Positions 44,236-53,749 of a stretch of 62,757 bases of DNA are shown piece after piece; position 1 is the first letter of the stretch, and each line of letters opens with the position of its first letter. Made by a program: the position numbers and the translations under genes. This DNA comes from Dehalococcoidia bacterium UBA1141 (GTDB lineage Bacteria; Chloroflexota; Dehalococcoidia; Lucifugimonadales; UBA3495): the NCBI GenBank assembly GCA_002311385.1, contig DCAE01000094.1, positions 71,084 to 133,840 of the forward strand. The letters run 5' to 3'. Below the pieces are notes generated by a model. That model saw only the letters and a program-made list of their open reading frames with translations. It searched no databases and was not told the origin of the DNA.

Positions 44236-44283
44236 CAATCGAGTGGACTGGTCCAAGATATTCGCCAAGCCATAGATAAGTAG
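44197..44283 (+). repeat. Two perfect 39-bp direct repeats, 9 bp apart
   Basis: Copies at 44197-44235 and 44245-44283 are identical. The first encodes the last residues (LVQDIRQAIDK) and stop codon of the half-RCK gene; the second lies 48 bases downstream, in the same frame, after the stop. It indicates a recent duplication of the gene's 3' end. Confidence 0.9.
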
Positions 44284-44346
44284 TACGCTAGCCAGTATGC
44301 TAGCCCAAGCCGCGACAGCGCCGTGTCGATGTAGTACGAGGGCCAA

Positions 44347-45009
44347 ATGTATATCGTGATAGTTGGTTGTAGCGAGGTTGGATACCACCTGAGCAAGGCG
44401 CTTCTTGCTTCCGGCCACGAGGTGGTGGTGGTGGATAAAGACGCTGACCGGTGTCGGCTATTGTCCGACGAATCAGGCATAGTTACGGTTCATGGAGACG
44501 GCACCGACGAGCGAGCACTCCGCAAAACCGGGATTACCAGGGCCGATGTGCTTGTCGCCGTGGCTGGCCGCGATGAATCCAACCTGGTTATCTGCCAAAT
44601 CTCCAAGAATATCTTCCAGGTCCCCCGCACCATGGCATTGATAAAAGACCCTAAGAACGAACCCATATTCCATGTTCTAGGCGTCGACGTAGTCGTAAAC
44701 GGGATTCGCCAAATCCTGGCCCGCTTCGAGGAAGGTGTCCCGGGCCAACCGTTGATTCATCTTATGAATCTGCGAATCCAAGGCTTGGAGTTGGTTAGCG
44801 TATCGGTCCCCAACGACGCAGCAATCGTGGGTAAGAGATTGAGAGAAGTGGAACTGCCTCCGGACTGCTTCATATCCCTGGTGGTTAAGAAAGGCGGAGC
44901 CGAGCTTCCTTCCGACGGACTTATCTTGGAACCGGAGGATGAGTTGGTCGCAGTTACTCGCACGGGGCAAGAGCAGGTCGTGTACGAAATATTAACCGGG
45001 GTGCCCTGA
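44347..45009 (+). CDS. TrkA-like RCK regulator with modified loop
   Basis: A 220-residue protein with an RCK N domain (1-115) and a TrkA-C domain (about 135-220, ending in LEPEDELVAVTRTG). The loop reads GCSEVG, so the middle glycine is Ser, while the acidic residue after strand two is present (VVVVDKD). It may form the ring of a second channel or pair with the half-size protein just upstream. The stop overlaps the pheA start by one base (ATGA), so it is co-transcribed with pheA. Confidence 0.85.
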   Translation: MYIVIVGCSEVGYHLSKALLASGHEVVVVDKDADRCRLLSDESGIVTVHGDGTDERALRKTGITRADVLVAVAGRDESNLVICQISKNIFQVPRTMALIKDPKNEPIFHVLGVDVVVNGIRQILARFEEGVPGQPLIHLMNLRIQGLELVSVSVPNDAAIVGKRLREVELPPDCFISLVVKKGGAELPSDGLILEPEDELVAVTRTGQEQVVYEILTGVP

Positions 45010-45842
45010 TGCCTGGGAGTCTGGCGTATTTCGGTCCTGCGGGCACCTACACCGAGGAAGCGGCGATTCTCTACGACCCCAGTGCGGTCCTTCATCCTTA
45101 CAACACCATAGCCGCAGTGGGCGAAGCCGTCTCATCCTTGGCTACGGACAAGGGGGTTGTCCCTATAGAAAACAGCCTGGAAGGCTCGGTGACCTTCACG
45201 TTGGACCTGTTGATTAGGGAATCCGGCTTGTCTATCTACGAGGAGATCGTTCTTCCCATCAATCATTACCTGATGGCCAAAGAAGGCACGAAAGAAGCCG
45301 ATATTCAGGTCATCTTCTCCCATCCCCAATCCCTAGCCCAATGCCGCGAATACCTGGAACGGCGTTTCCCCAGCGCACAGCAGATGGCCTCCCTCAGCAA
45401 CTCGGCGGCGGTTTCAGATATGAAGGAGAGCTCCACGCCAGCGGCCGCCATCGCTCCAAGAAGGGCAGCAGAGCTGTACAACGTGGAGATTCTAGAGGCT
45501 GAAGTCCAGGACGCAGCGAATAACGTCACCAGGTTCGCCGTTCTGGCCAAACAAGACCATCCGCCAACGGGCGATGACAAGACCTCGGTGTGTTTCTCTT
45601 TTGAAAAAGATGAACCTGGGATCCTCTACCGATCCATGAGCGAGTTTGCGGTGAGGAACATCAATCTGGTGAAGATTGAGTCCCGGCCTACCAGGCAATC
45701 TCTGGGGGAATATATCTTCCTGATCGATTGCTCAGGTCACCGGGAAGACCCTGAGCTTAAAGCGGCTCTTGAATCTCTGGACCAAATGGCCAGCATGCTT
45801 AAGGTGCTGGGCTCTTATCCCCGCTGGACAGGCAAGCTATAA
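45009..45842 (+). CDS. pheA: Prephenate dehydratase
   Basis: The 277-residue monofunctional enzyme converts prephenate to phenylpyruvate in phenylalanine synthesis. Family marks are LAYFGPAGTYTEEAA at the N-terminus, VVPIENSLEGSV, and NNVTRF with the catalytic Thr-Arg-Phe; a C-terminal ACT domain has the KIESRP motif that binds phenylalanine for feedback inhibition. No chorismate mutase domain is present. It shares one base with the RCK gene, an unusual partner for pheA. Confidence 0.93.
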   Translation: MPGSLAYFGPAGTYTEEAAILYDPSAVLHPYNTIAAVGEAVSSLATDKGVVPIENSLEGSVTFTLDLLIRESGLSIYEEIVLPINHYLMAKEGTKEADIQVIFSHPQSLAQCREYLERRFPSAQQMASLSNSAAVSDMKESSTPAAAIAPRRAAELYNVEILEAEVQDAANNVTRFAVLAKQDHPPTGDDKTSVCFSFEKDEPGILYRSMSEFAVRNINLVKIESRPTRQSLGEYIFLIDCSGHREDPELKAALESLDQMASMLKVLGSYPRWTGKL

Positions 45843-46361
45843 GAAGCCGGTGGGACAGGTACAAAATAGATGCAGGCCCTTCCCGGAGGCCGCCGCTAGC
45901 TGCTACCACACACCAACAACCACCCACCATATTAGCAGCACATCTGCCCCGGGAAGAACCTGCAGGTCCGGGCTCTAGTAATTAGGTTCCCAATCACCAC
46001 ACCTTGGCCTACCCACACTTTGGGTCCCATTAAGACAGGTCCAGAGCCCTCTTACCTTTATGTTGTTGCGCCCTGTTCGGTTATTCTTTCTCCGTATCCG
46101 GGACCTATCCGGCCAATTCCAGGTCCAAGAACCATTGAGTTGATTCATTAGGTTAATTTAAGAATAAACATAATCTATTTCTTAAATTCTGTTCAAAATA
46201 GTATCAGTTATGTTAAGGCTTGTCAATCCCCATTATGTCACACATTATAGGGGGCCTACAGAACCGAATCATTCCCCACGAATCGTACTCGTATGCAATA
46301 TTTTGCGGTTATTTTATACAATGTTGAGAAATATTTACAGCGTAATAACGCTGGCGCTACT
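45843..46361. other. Convergent intergenic region with AT-rich part
   Basis: A 519-base gap between convergent genes. The first part is C-rich and holds a palindrome ACCTGCAGGT near 45958-45967 flanked by CCGGGAAGA and CCGGGC; the second half is AT-rich. Only the terminator listed next is assigned. No gene or RNA family recognised. Confidence 0.5.
46338..46353 (-). terminator. Probable terminator of the giant membrane gene
   Basis: Minus strand CAGCGT-TATT-ACGCTG (perfect six-base stem) followed by TAAATATTTCT, only nine bases after the stop codon at 46362. Confidence 0.5.
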
Positions 46362-49300
46362 TCAGTTTACCTGGTAAATCGACACTCCTTGGTTCTCAAA
46401 CACACGACTCAACATGCCGGTGTCAGCCAAAACAGAGAACTTGTCCAATCCCACTTGGCCGTAGTAAATGCGCTCCAGTTCGCCAACGACTATGTACTTA
46501 ACGTTATGTTGCCTCAACAGTTCCTGTGTCCTTGCCAAGTCAGTACTGGCGTACATCTCCTTAATCTGATTGGCCCTGTCGGCAATCTCGAACCCGTAAG
46601 GCCCCCGTTGTTGTTGTTGGTGCCAGGGCCAGCCCAGTACAGTGGGCAACCCGGTATAGTTGGCGATTCGAGCGGTCCACCGGTACTGCTCCCCATGGGC
46701 TTCCAAGACCACAGGCGAGCCTTCCACATTGTCCTGTAACCATCTGATTGCTTCTTGATCCCACTTTAACTCCAATGGTTGGTCTTTCTCGAAATGCACG
46801 GCCTGATTCAAAAATGCAGAGCCGTCCAAGGTGGCTGGAATATCGTTAAACCGGTCGTCCACCCTGGCCCTCGCGCCCAATACCGTATAGATAAGGCTGG
46901 AACCTATGAGCAGGGCCACCACAACCAGCCATGAGCCTTTAGCCCAATTCCAGCGCCAGTGGGGCAACCCTTGGCTCCCCAATCGCCACAGCATATAAGC
47001 AGAGACCAGGCTGAACAGAACCCAGACTTCCAGATAATATTTGAACATGGTATTCATCCGCCCGATGTCACCCTCAATCCGGACGATGTCAACACCAATG
47101 GCGATGGCTAATCCCATACCCAAGAGGGCTAGCGGGACTGCTGCGAATGGACGGCCAGCGCTTTTTTCTCTCAATACTCCCGAAACCGATGTGGCGGTGA
47201 GCAACAAGAAGACCAGCAGCAACGCCACTGTCCAGTAGCCAGCTACAGCCAGCAAAACTCCGAGCACGGCGCCAGCTATCCAAGCTCGCCGCAGCCACGA
47301 CAAATTAGCAACCACATGCCCCGACTCTTGGACCTGAGGTTTCCTCATGATGGACCGTGGTAATAGGCTTTGAATCAAAGCCGCCAGAGTGCGCCTGGAG
47401 CCGTAGATCAAAAACGTGGCGATGATAAACAAGAACAATCCGTGGATGCCCAGGAAGCGCGGGATGGGCGTTTGCCATTTCGAGGCGTCCACACCTGCGT
47501 TGAAGGCTTCGTAGTTCTGGTGGAAGGGCAAGAACGCAACCAGGCTTATGACGATTACGCCAGCTACCAGCACAGCCAGCAGCGCTAACCTTGGGGCCAT
47601 TGGTCCCGGCTTGAAGTGGACTGCCATGGCAATGAGACCGATGGTCAGCAGCAAGTAGGATGGGTAATCCCAGCTATTTATGACCCACAATGCGCCCAAG
47701 GCCAATGCCAAGGCGATCGCCGAGCTAAATATCCACATCTTTCCGTTGTTGGCTAGGCCCACCACCAGATTCAATCCCAACCCGATTACCAACAGAGCGA
47801 ACGGTATGGCCATCATGTGAGCGTGAAGGTCGGCAAACAAGAAGGTAAAGAAGGGAAACTCGGTGATGTGCGATGAAAAGTCCCCAAACCCCGGAATCCT
47901 GTCAGGTACCCAGAACGCCAATGGCGAGGGGTCCATGTTTTCCTGGAAGTCCAACATGCGGCTGCTGCGCCAGAAATCGAAGGGCAAGAACTCCCGGCCG
48001 TCGGCGATTTTATGCCAGGCATTTTGAGCAAACTGGACCATTCCGTCCAGATTGCCTATCACCGCCGTGAACATCCCGGCCATCAATCCGGCGCCCACAG
48101 GCGTCCAAAGCGTCCGTTGTAAGAATCCCGATTCCCGTGCCGGTTCCGGAAAGGGCTCGTCGGTTTCGGTACCGGACGGGGGCAATATTTCTGTCTCGGT
48201 GGCTGATAGCAGCCTACCCCTACGCACGCCTTCCGTGAGATTGTAGACCAAGCTGTATGCCCCAGTGACGGTCAAGGCGAAAAACAACGGCACGCCAAGA
48301 TTGAATGCCGTGGTGGGCAATATCCCAGTCACGCGGACGATACCCCCAAGGACGAAGTAGCCATAGTAGTAGTAGTTTAGGTAGCCGCCGGAGAACCAAG
48401 GATCGAAAGGCGGCAGAGACGTGGATCGAATAACCGCATTGAAATAGGCCAGCTCCATGGGTTTTTCCCCGCCGCGCCAGGGGTGCCAAAGGTCTGGGTT
48501 GGCTGCCCTGATGCCCACAAATGCCAAGAAGGCCACCAAGAACAGGACTTCTCCAGTCAGTAGCAGCTTCCAATGTTGCTTCAGGAAGTCCCTCATTTCC
48601 CGCCAATGGACGAACAACACGCCAGCCGAGAGCAGCGAGACCACCAAAAAGCCCAAAATTACAGCCGACCTGGAGAAATCCGTCCAGCCCAAGCTCACCG
48701 AGATCCAAGCGACGTAACTAACGCCCAGCAGGCCAAATATCCTAGCCAAAATTATTCCCCGGTCAGGGAGCGGCCGGAAGATAAACATGGACAGGGGGAG
48801 CGCCGCCAAGTAGGCCAGTTCCACCACCAAGAGCCAGGCAATCACCGGCAAAGTATTGGTCCAACTATCCCGGCTGATGATCTCGGACCAAGTGCCGCCC
48901 GATTGCTGAGTCGCCAAGTCTTCTTCGGATAACTTCAGGCCTACTTCTTGTTGAGTCGGGCCTTGCCCATTCGGCCCTTGTGGATTGGGTACACGCAGCT
49001 GGCCTTCAGTTAAAATCTCTGCGAGTACGTCTTGAGACAGTCCGCCAACGTTGCGAAACAACAGTATCCGGGGGTGGTCGTAGCCAATTACATTGTCATC
49101 GGCAAACCCCAAATTAAAGCTGATAGGAGCTCTATCCTCGGGCGCCATGGGGCTCAATCCCGTCAGGCCGGCCCGGCCCAACGGCTCGTCTCGGAATTCC
49201 AGACCGGCAAGTCCAGGATACGAGGTAAAGGTGCGCTCCAAGCTGTAGCCCAACTCGCCACGGAACAGTTTCTGATAGTAGGCCGAACTGAAGGGGAACC

Positions 49301-51032
49301 GTGCGGGGTCCCTCACGGCGCTGGTGTAAGGACGATTGCTGTAAAAGACCAGGTAATCCGAGTCGGAGAGGCGAGCAGCCAGGTTATCCATCTTTTGGGG
49401 TGTGTCCGCCTCGTACAACGGGAACTGCCAGACACGATAGGAGTAGAGGTTGGGCACGAATTCGTCCCAGTGGTTATCGCTGACAATGGCAGTTCCAGCG
49501 GGCACATTGTCGTTGATCCACCGTGACGCTTCTACGGCCGGATGTTCGTTGGCGTACACCCGCTCGAAGGCCAATGCGTAGAATACAGTGGCCGCCAATA
49601 CCAGCCCGGCAAATCCCACCGGCAGCCAAGCCAGGTTCCAGCGCAATGCCGGATTGCCCACCTTGGGACGCCAAGTCCAAGTTGGGCTTAATCGCCAAAC
49701 TGTCTCAATGGAGGCACGTAGACTTCCCCAGTTTGGTACCGGGAAAGGAGGGTGGGATTCGTTCGCAACGAACACTCCAACTGTAGACAAATCTCTCTTT
49801 CCCGCAGTCTCCCTGCCCCAGTCGACCAGGGATACCAGCATCCTGGCTCCCATCAAAATCAGGAAGGGCATCAGAGGGAAAACGTAACGAAGGAACCTGA
49901 CCTCAAAGCTCTCAAGAAACAGAAATGTAGGCACAACCCAGGCCAACACCAGAAGGTCGGCACGCAACGAAAATCGGCGCATCAAGGCTACGAGGGCGGT
50001 GAATAATAAACCCACCCAGGCGATGATTCCCAAAGGCAAGCCGAGTCCCCACAAAGTGCTCTGCTGGATTTGGTAGACGAAAGGCGCAGTGTCTATGTAC
50101 TGGACGGTAAATGGCCAGAGCCCAGCATTCCTGGCCATATTGGTCTGCGCCGTAAGGTCGCCAACGAAGCTGCCGATATCCAAAAACGCATAAGGAGCAG
50201 ACACGAAGAACACAGAAACAGCAATCAGGGCAGCCACGGCAGCGTGGCCCAAGATTCTCTGCACCACGTCGGAGGTAATGCTGCCCCACCGGCCATCCAC
50301 CTCATCCAACACACGGTACCCATAAGCCAGAGCCAGGGGAATGACCAATGGCAGAATATTTACCTTTGGCGCCAGCGCCAGACCCACCATCAGACCCAGC
50401 AAGGCCGAGTCTCTATACCGTCCTTTTTCCACCATACGCAGCATGGCCCAGAAGCTGGCTAGGGTAAACAGAACGGAAAAGGTCTCGGGCCGGTAGAAGT
50501 GGCTATTCTGGATGTGAATCACCGAGAAAACCATGAAGGCTGCGGCCAGCAGCCCCACGCCGGTGCTGTACATCCGGCGGCCCAATACAAAGACCAGCAT
50601 CACGGCACCCATATCAGCCAAGGCGGACAGGGTCCTACCGACGTAACGCATCTCCAAAGCGTCTATGTCGGTGAACACCTCGATTATCGAGCGGAAGAAA
50701 ACAAGGACGTAAATCAGAATGCTGCCCAGTGGGAACCAGTGGGGGTTCAGGGGACTGCGTTCGGTGTCCAAGGCCGTGCCCAAGCTGGGCAACCCGGATT
50801 GAGCGTCGGGCTGGTCGGCTAAGTAGCCACACTGGGCATGGCCGGGAGCTTCGGTGAGAAGGTCATACATGCACCCAGAGCGCATGTAGATGTCCCGCTC
50901 ATCGGGATGGAACCCATAACCCGAGTCCCAGTTCGTGCCGTGTACGCGCAGACCGAGGCCGACCACCAGTAGCAACAGCAAGGGCAGGAAAACCCAAGGC
51001 AAGCGACCGTTCAGTGTTAGCCAGTGAGTCAA
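46362..51032 (-). CDS. Giant GT-C-like glycosyltransferase/YYY (DUF2298) fusion membrane protein
   Basis: The 1556-residue protein has two membrane halves. Residues 1-690 resemble PMT/ArnT-type (GT39/GT83) glycosyltransferases, with HPDE at 42-45 in the first outer loop, many helices and a soluble segment near 470-690. Residues of about 690-1556 contain the tyrosine-rich YYY domain (GGYLNYYYYGYFVLGG near 880-895, and FADLHAHMMAIPFAL near 1067), a family described from Chloroflexi and archaea. Total helices probably exceed twenty. The start is TTG at 51032 with no ribosome-binding site. Likely role: sugar transfer from a lipid-linked donor at the membrane. Confidence 0.8.
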   Translation of the reverse strand: MTHWLTLNGRLPWVFLPLLLLLVVGLGLRVHGTNWDSGYGFHPDERDIYMRSGCMYDLLTEAPGHAQCGYLADQPDAQSGLPSLGTALDTERSPLNPHWFPLGSILIYVLVFFRSIIEVFTDIDALEMRYVGRTLSALADMGAVMLVFVLGRRMYSTGVGLLAAAFMVFSVIHIQNSHFYRPETFSVLFTLASFWAMLRMVEKGRYRDSALLGLMVGLALAPKVNILPLVIPLALAYGYRVLDEVDGRWGSITSDVVQRILGHAAVAALIAVSVFFVSAPYAFLDIGSFVGDLTAQTNMARNAGLWPFTVQYIDTAPFVYQIQQSTLWGLGLPLGIIAWVGLLFTALVALMRRFSLRADLLVLAWVVPTFLFLESFEVRFLRYVFPLMPFLILMGARMLVSLVDWGRETAGKRDLSTVGVFVANESHPPFPVPNWGSLRASIETVWRLSPTWTWRPKVGNPALRWNLAWLPVGFAGLVLAATVFYALAFERVYANEHPAVEASRWINDNVPAGTAIVSDNHWDEFVPNLYSYRVWQFPLYEADTPQKMDNLAARLSDSDYLVFYSNRPYTSAVRDPARFPFSSAYYQKLFRGELGYSLERTFTSYPGLAGLEFRDEPLGRAGLTGLSPMAPEDRAPISFNLGFADDNVIGYDHPRILLFRNVGGLSQDVLAEILTEGQLRVPNPQGPNGQGPTQQEVGLKLSEEDLATQQSGGTWSEIISRDSWTNTLPVIAWLLVVELAYLAALPLSMFIFRPLPDRGIILARIFGLLGVSYVAWISVSLGWTDFSRSAVILGFLVVSLLSAGVLFVHWREMRDFLKQHWKLLLTGEVLFLVAFLAFVGIRAANPDLWHPWRGGEKPMELAYFNAVIRSTSLPPFDPWFSGGYLNYYYYGYFVLGGIVRVTGILPTTAFNLGVPLFFALTVTGAYSLVYNLTEGVRRGRLLSATETEILPPSGTETDEPFPEPARESGFLQRTLWTPVGAGLMAGMFTAVIGNLDGMVQFAQNAWHKIADGREFLPFDFWRSSRMLDFQENMDPSPLAFWVPDRIPGFGDFSSHITEFPFFTFLFADLHAHMMAIPFALLVIGLGLNLVVGLANNGKMWIFSSAIALALALGALWVINSWDYPSYLLLTIGLIAMAVHFKPGPMAPRLALLAVLVAGVIVISLVAFLPFHQNYEAFNAGVDASKWQTPIPRFLGIHGLFLFIIATFLIYGSRRTLAALIQSLLPRSIMRKPQVQESGHVVANLSWLRRAWIAGAVLGVLLAVAGYWTVALLLVFLLLTATSVSGVLREKSAGRPFAAVPLALLGMGLAIAIGVDIVRIEGDIGRMNTMFKYYLEVWVLFSLVSAYMLWRLGSQGLPHWRWNWAKGSWLVVVALLIGSSLIYTVLGARARVDDRFNDIPATLDGSAFLNQAVHFEKDQPLELKWDQEAIRWLQDNVEGSPVVLEAHGEQYRWTARIANYTGLPTVLGWPWHQQQQRGPYGFEIADRANQIKEMYASTDLARTQELLRQHNVKYIVVGELERIYYGQVGLDKFSVLADTGMLSRVFENQGVSIYQVN

Positions 51033-51321
51033 TTAGTTACGTTCTGCTTCAAAAATCACCCACGAGCCGGGCAGAGCTATTGGGCTATATATCCAATACA
51101 CCGGAGTAGCTGGTGTCTGGAAAATTATGGATCAAACCGATTTCTGGATTCCGGCGTCCGCCGGAATGACGAGTTTGGATTGCACGGGAGAATGGAAATC
51201 CCCCCTCGCCCATTTTACAAAACTGAGCCAGGGGGGATGAATTGCCTTGATATCGGATTTAAGCGGTTATCAGTGTTTTGGGGAATCTTCCCCCTAATTT
51301 TTATACGGCTCAGTCGATTAC
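51033..51321. other. Intergenic region with several hairpin elements
   Basis: A 289-base gap holding a perfect palindrome at 51148-51167, a C5/G6 fold-back at 51201-51238, and GGGGAA-TC-TTCCCC at 51280-51293 followed by CTAATTTTTAT on the plus strand. No gene is seen. None forms a convincing minus-strand terminator for GAPDH. Confidence 0.55.
51148..51167. repeat. Perfect palindrome ATTCCGGCG/CGCCGGAAT
   Basis: Nine-base arms (51148-51156, 51159-51167) around TC. It matches the CTGGATTCC...GGAATGAC kind of dispersed element common in environmental bacteria; a CCCCGGAATGACA fragment recurs next to the REP at 31375. Confidence 0.55.
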
Positions 51322-52335
51322 TTAGATGCCTTTATCGTTCATCAGGGCGCAGAGATCGGCGGTGCGGCATGAGTATCCCCACTCGTTGTCGTACCAGCCC
51401 AATATTTTCACCATGCGGTCTTCCATGACCATGGTCGACAATCCATCGATTATGCAGCTATGGGTATTGCCCCGGAAGTCGGAACTGACCAACGGCTCGT
51501 CGGTGTATTCCAAGATTCCCTTCATTGAGCCTTGCGAGGCTTCCAAGAAAGCCTGGTTGACGGCCTCAACTGTGGCGTCTTTGGAAACCTGTGCCGTGAA
51601 GTCGGTAATCGACCCGGTGGCGGTGGGGACGCGGAAAGCCATGCCGTGGAGTTTGCCGTTCAATTCCGGCAACACCAGTCCCACTGCCTGGGCCGCCCCG
51701 GTGCTTGTGGGGATGATATTCATGGCCGCGGCCCTGGCCCGGCGCAAATCCGAATGGCGCTGGTCCAAAATGGCTTGGTCGTTAGTGTAAGAGTGGATTG
51801 TGGACATGAGCCCGTGCTCAATGCCGAAGGAGTCGTTTAGCACTTTCACCATGGTGGCAAAGCAGTTGGTGGTGCAGGAAGCGTTGGAGACTATATTGTG
51901 CTTGGATGAGTCGTAAAGGTGGTCGTTGACTCCTAGAACTATGGTCAGGTCCTCGCCTTTGGCAGGAGCGGATATTATTACCTTCTGAGCTCCGCCTTTC
52001 AGGTGACCGCTGGCTTTGTCGGCGTCGGTAAAAATGCCGGTGGACTCAATCACGATATCCACGCCCATCTCGGACCAAGGGATTTGCGCCGGGTCTCTCT
52101 CCGAGAATACGCGGATGTTGTTTCCGTCGATCACCAAATCTCCATTGTTGGCCTCAACGCTACCGTCATAGATGCCGTAATTGGTGTCGTATTTGAAAAG
52201 ATGGGCGTTGGTCTTGGCATCGGTCAGGTCATTGACCGCAGCCACCTGCAGCTTATCCGGATGCAATTCGCCAATGGCCCGTACCACCAACCGTCCAATC
52301 CTGCCAAAACCGTTGACTCCGATTCGGGTCGTCAT
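51322..52335 (-). CDS. gap: Glyceraldehyde-3-phosphate dehydrogenase
   Basis: The 337-residue enzyme oxidises glyceraldehyde 3-phosphate to 1,3-bisphosphoglycerate. The NAD site has GFGRIGR (9-15) with Asp36 after strand two (NAD-type), catalytic Cys154 in SNASCTTNC and the His in TIHSYTNDQ (near 181). The C-terminal WYDNEWGYS is intact. ATG 52335 has GGGAG about ten bases upstream. Enolase lies two genes upstream on the same strand, so this is a partial glycolysis cluster interrupted by an FMN oxidase. Confidence 0.96.
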   Translation of the reverse strand: MTTRIGVNGFGRIGRLVVRAIGELHPDKLQVAAVNDLTDAKTNAHLFKYDTNYGIYDGSVEANNGDLVIDGNNIRVFSERDPAQIPWSEMGVDIVIESTGIFTDADKASGHLKGGAQKVIISAPAKGEDLTIVLGVNDHLYDSSKHNIVSNASCTTNCFATMVKVLNDSFGIEHGLMSTIHSYTNDQAILDQRHSDLRRARAAAMNIIPTSTGAAQAVGLVLPELNGKLHGMAFRVPTATGSITDFTAQVSKDATVEAVNQAFLEASQGSMKGILEYTDEPLVSSDFRGNTHSCIIDGLSTMVMEDRMVKILGWYDNEWGYSCRTADLCALMNDKGI

Positions 52336-52577
52336 GGTCCACTCTCCCTTGCTCTGATTAATCGAATCTTACTGATTCAAGTCGCCCATCAGCGCACCGC
52401 AGCCCGTCTGTGCGTTATGTCACTCATGCGCCAATTTTGCCGCTACCATGATACCTTGCCGATGCCTCGTTTGAAAGTGTGAATTCGGTGGAAATGGGTA
52501 ACCAATCCAATCGCAGCATCAACAGCCCCAACTCGGATTTGAATGATAGGATCGCCGGCCCATCCGGCCAGGGCAAT

Positions 52578-53654
52578 TCAAATCCTGGCAATCAAATCCC
52601 CCTCTATGCTGGCGATGTTAGGACGTCCTGCCAATGCCATACTAGAACTGAGCTCCCAGCGCAGTATATCCAACACATTCCTGACTCCAGCCTCGCCGTC
52701 AACCGCCAGAGCCCATAGATAGGATTTACCAATCAACACCGCCTGAGCGCCCAATGCCAGCGCTTTCAATACGTCGGTGCCCCGCCGAATGCCTCCGTCC
52801 ACCAGAATCTCGGTGGCACCGCCGACAGCATCGACGATTGCGGGCAGGGCCTCACAACCGGTCACTGCGCCATCAAGTTGCCGCCCTCCATGGTTGGATA
52901 CGATAATCCCGTTTACGCCGTGCTCCACGGCCAAACGAGCGTCTGCGGCATTGAGGATTCCTTTCAGCAGGATGGGCAAGCTGGTAATTCCTCGTAGCCA
53001 TTCCAATAATTCCCAGGTAAGGCTGGGGTCAAACTGGTCAGCCACGTACTGGTTCAACGAAGAGCCGCTGCTGGCTTGGGCCATGATGTCTGCGCCCGCT
53101 TGCTCCAGGTTCTTGAGCCTTAGCCCTTCCGGCATTCCAAATCGATTGCGTTTATCCCTTTCTCGGACACCGAGCATAGGCACATCCACGGTCACGCAAA
53201 GAGCGGTGTATCCAGACGCCTCCGCCCGTTCCACCAAATCTCGGAGTATCTCTCGGTCTCGAAAGCAATAAAGTTGGAACCAGCGGACCCCGTCGGAAGC
53301 GCCAGCGATTTCCTCCATGCTGTAGTTGGACATGGTGCTCACAACGTAGATAACCCCTTCCGCTGCCGCCGCCCGGGAGACCGCCAATTCGCCATCGGGA
53401 TGGGCCAGGGCGTTGATGCCGCAGGGAGCAATGAGCACCGGCATATCCACTTTTTGCCCAAGAACTGTCGTGCTAAAGTCACGTTTGCTCACATCGACCA
53501 ACACCCTGGGGATCAACTGTATGGAGTCCCAAGCAAGTCTATTTCGCTCGACGGTCAGCTCATCGCCAGAGCCTCCAACGAAATAATCGTATACCTTAGC
53601 GTCCAGGCGGTCCTTGGCCAAAGACTGGTAATCTTGGACATTGATTGGTTCCAT
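52578..53654 (-). CDS. FMN-dependent alpha-hydroxy-acid oxidase (lactate/glycolate oxidase-like)
   Basis: A 358-residue TIM-barrel flavoprotein of the lactate/glycolate oxidase and isopentenyl-diphosphate isomerase type 2 neighbourhood. DYFVGGSGDE, PVLIAPCGINALAHPDGE, the YVVSTMSNYSMEE loop and VSNHGGRQLDG with the catalytic His mark the family; LVDGGIRRGTDVLKAL binds FMN phosphate. CGGAG six bases upstream supports ATG 53654. It may oxidise L-lactate, glycolate or a longer hydroxy acid, reducing oxygen or a carrier. It lies between gap and eno. Confidence 0.88.
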   Translation of the reverse strand: MEPINVQDYQSLAKDRLDAKVYDYFVGGSGDELTVERNRLAWDSIQLIPRVLVDVSKRDFSTTVLGQKVDMPVLIAPCGINALAHPDGELAVSRAAAAEGVIYVVSTMSNYSMEEIAGASDGVRWFQLYCFRDREILRDLVERAEASGYTALCVTVDVPMLGVRERDKRNRFGMPEGLRLKNLEQAGADIMAQASSGSSLNQYVADQFDPSLTWELLEWLRGITSLPILLKGILNAADARLAVEHGVNGIIVSNHGGRQLDGAVTGCEALPAIVDAVGGATEILVDGGIRRGTDVLKALALGAQAVLIGKSYLWALAVDGEAGVRNVLDILRWELSSSMALAGRPNIASIEGDLIARI

Positions 53655-53749
53655 GGTGCACTCCGGAGATTAGTTCGGGAAGAACGAGACTGGGAAATGC
53701 CGAAATTGTCCGAGGCTAACTAGCTAAGCTAACTAGACGGGGTAGATTT

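Noticed and set aside
45890..46020. Possible structured RNA or tRNA-like segment after pheA
   Set aside because: No cloverleaf, conserved T-loop or known RNA signature could be built.
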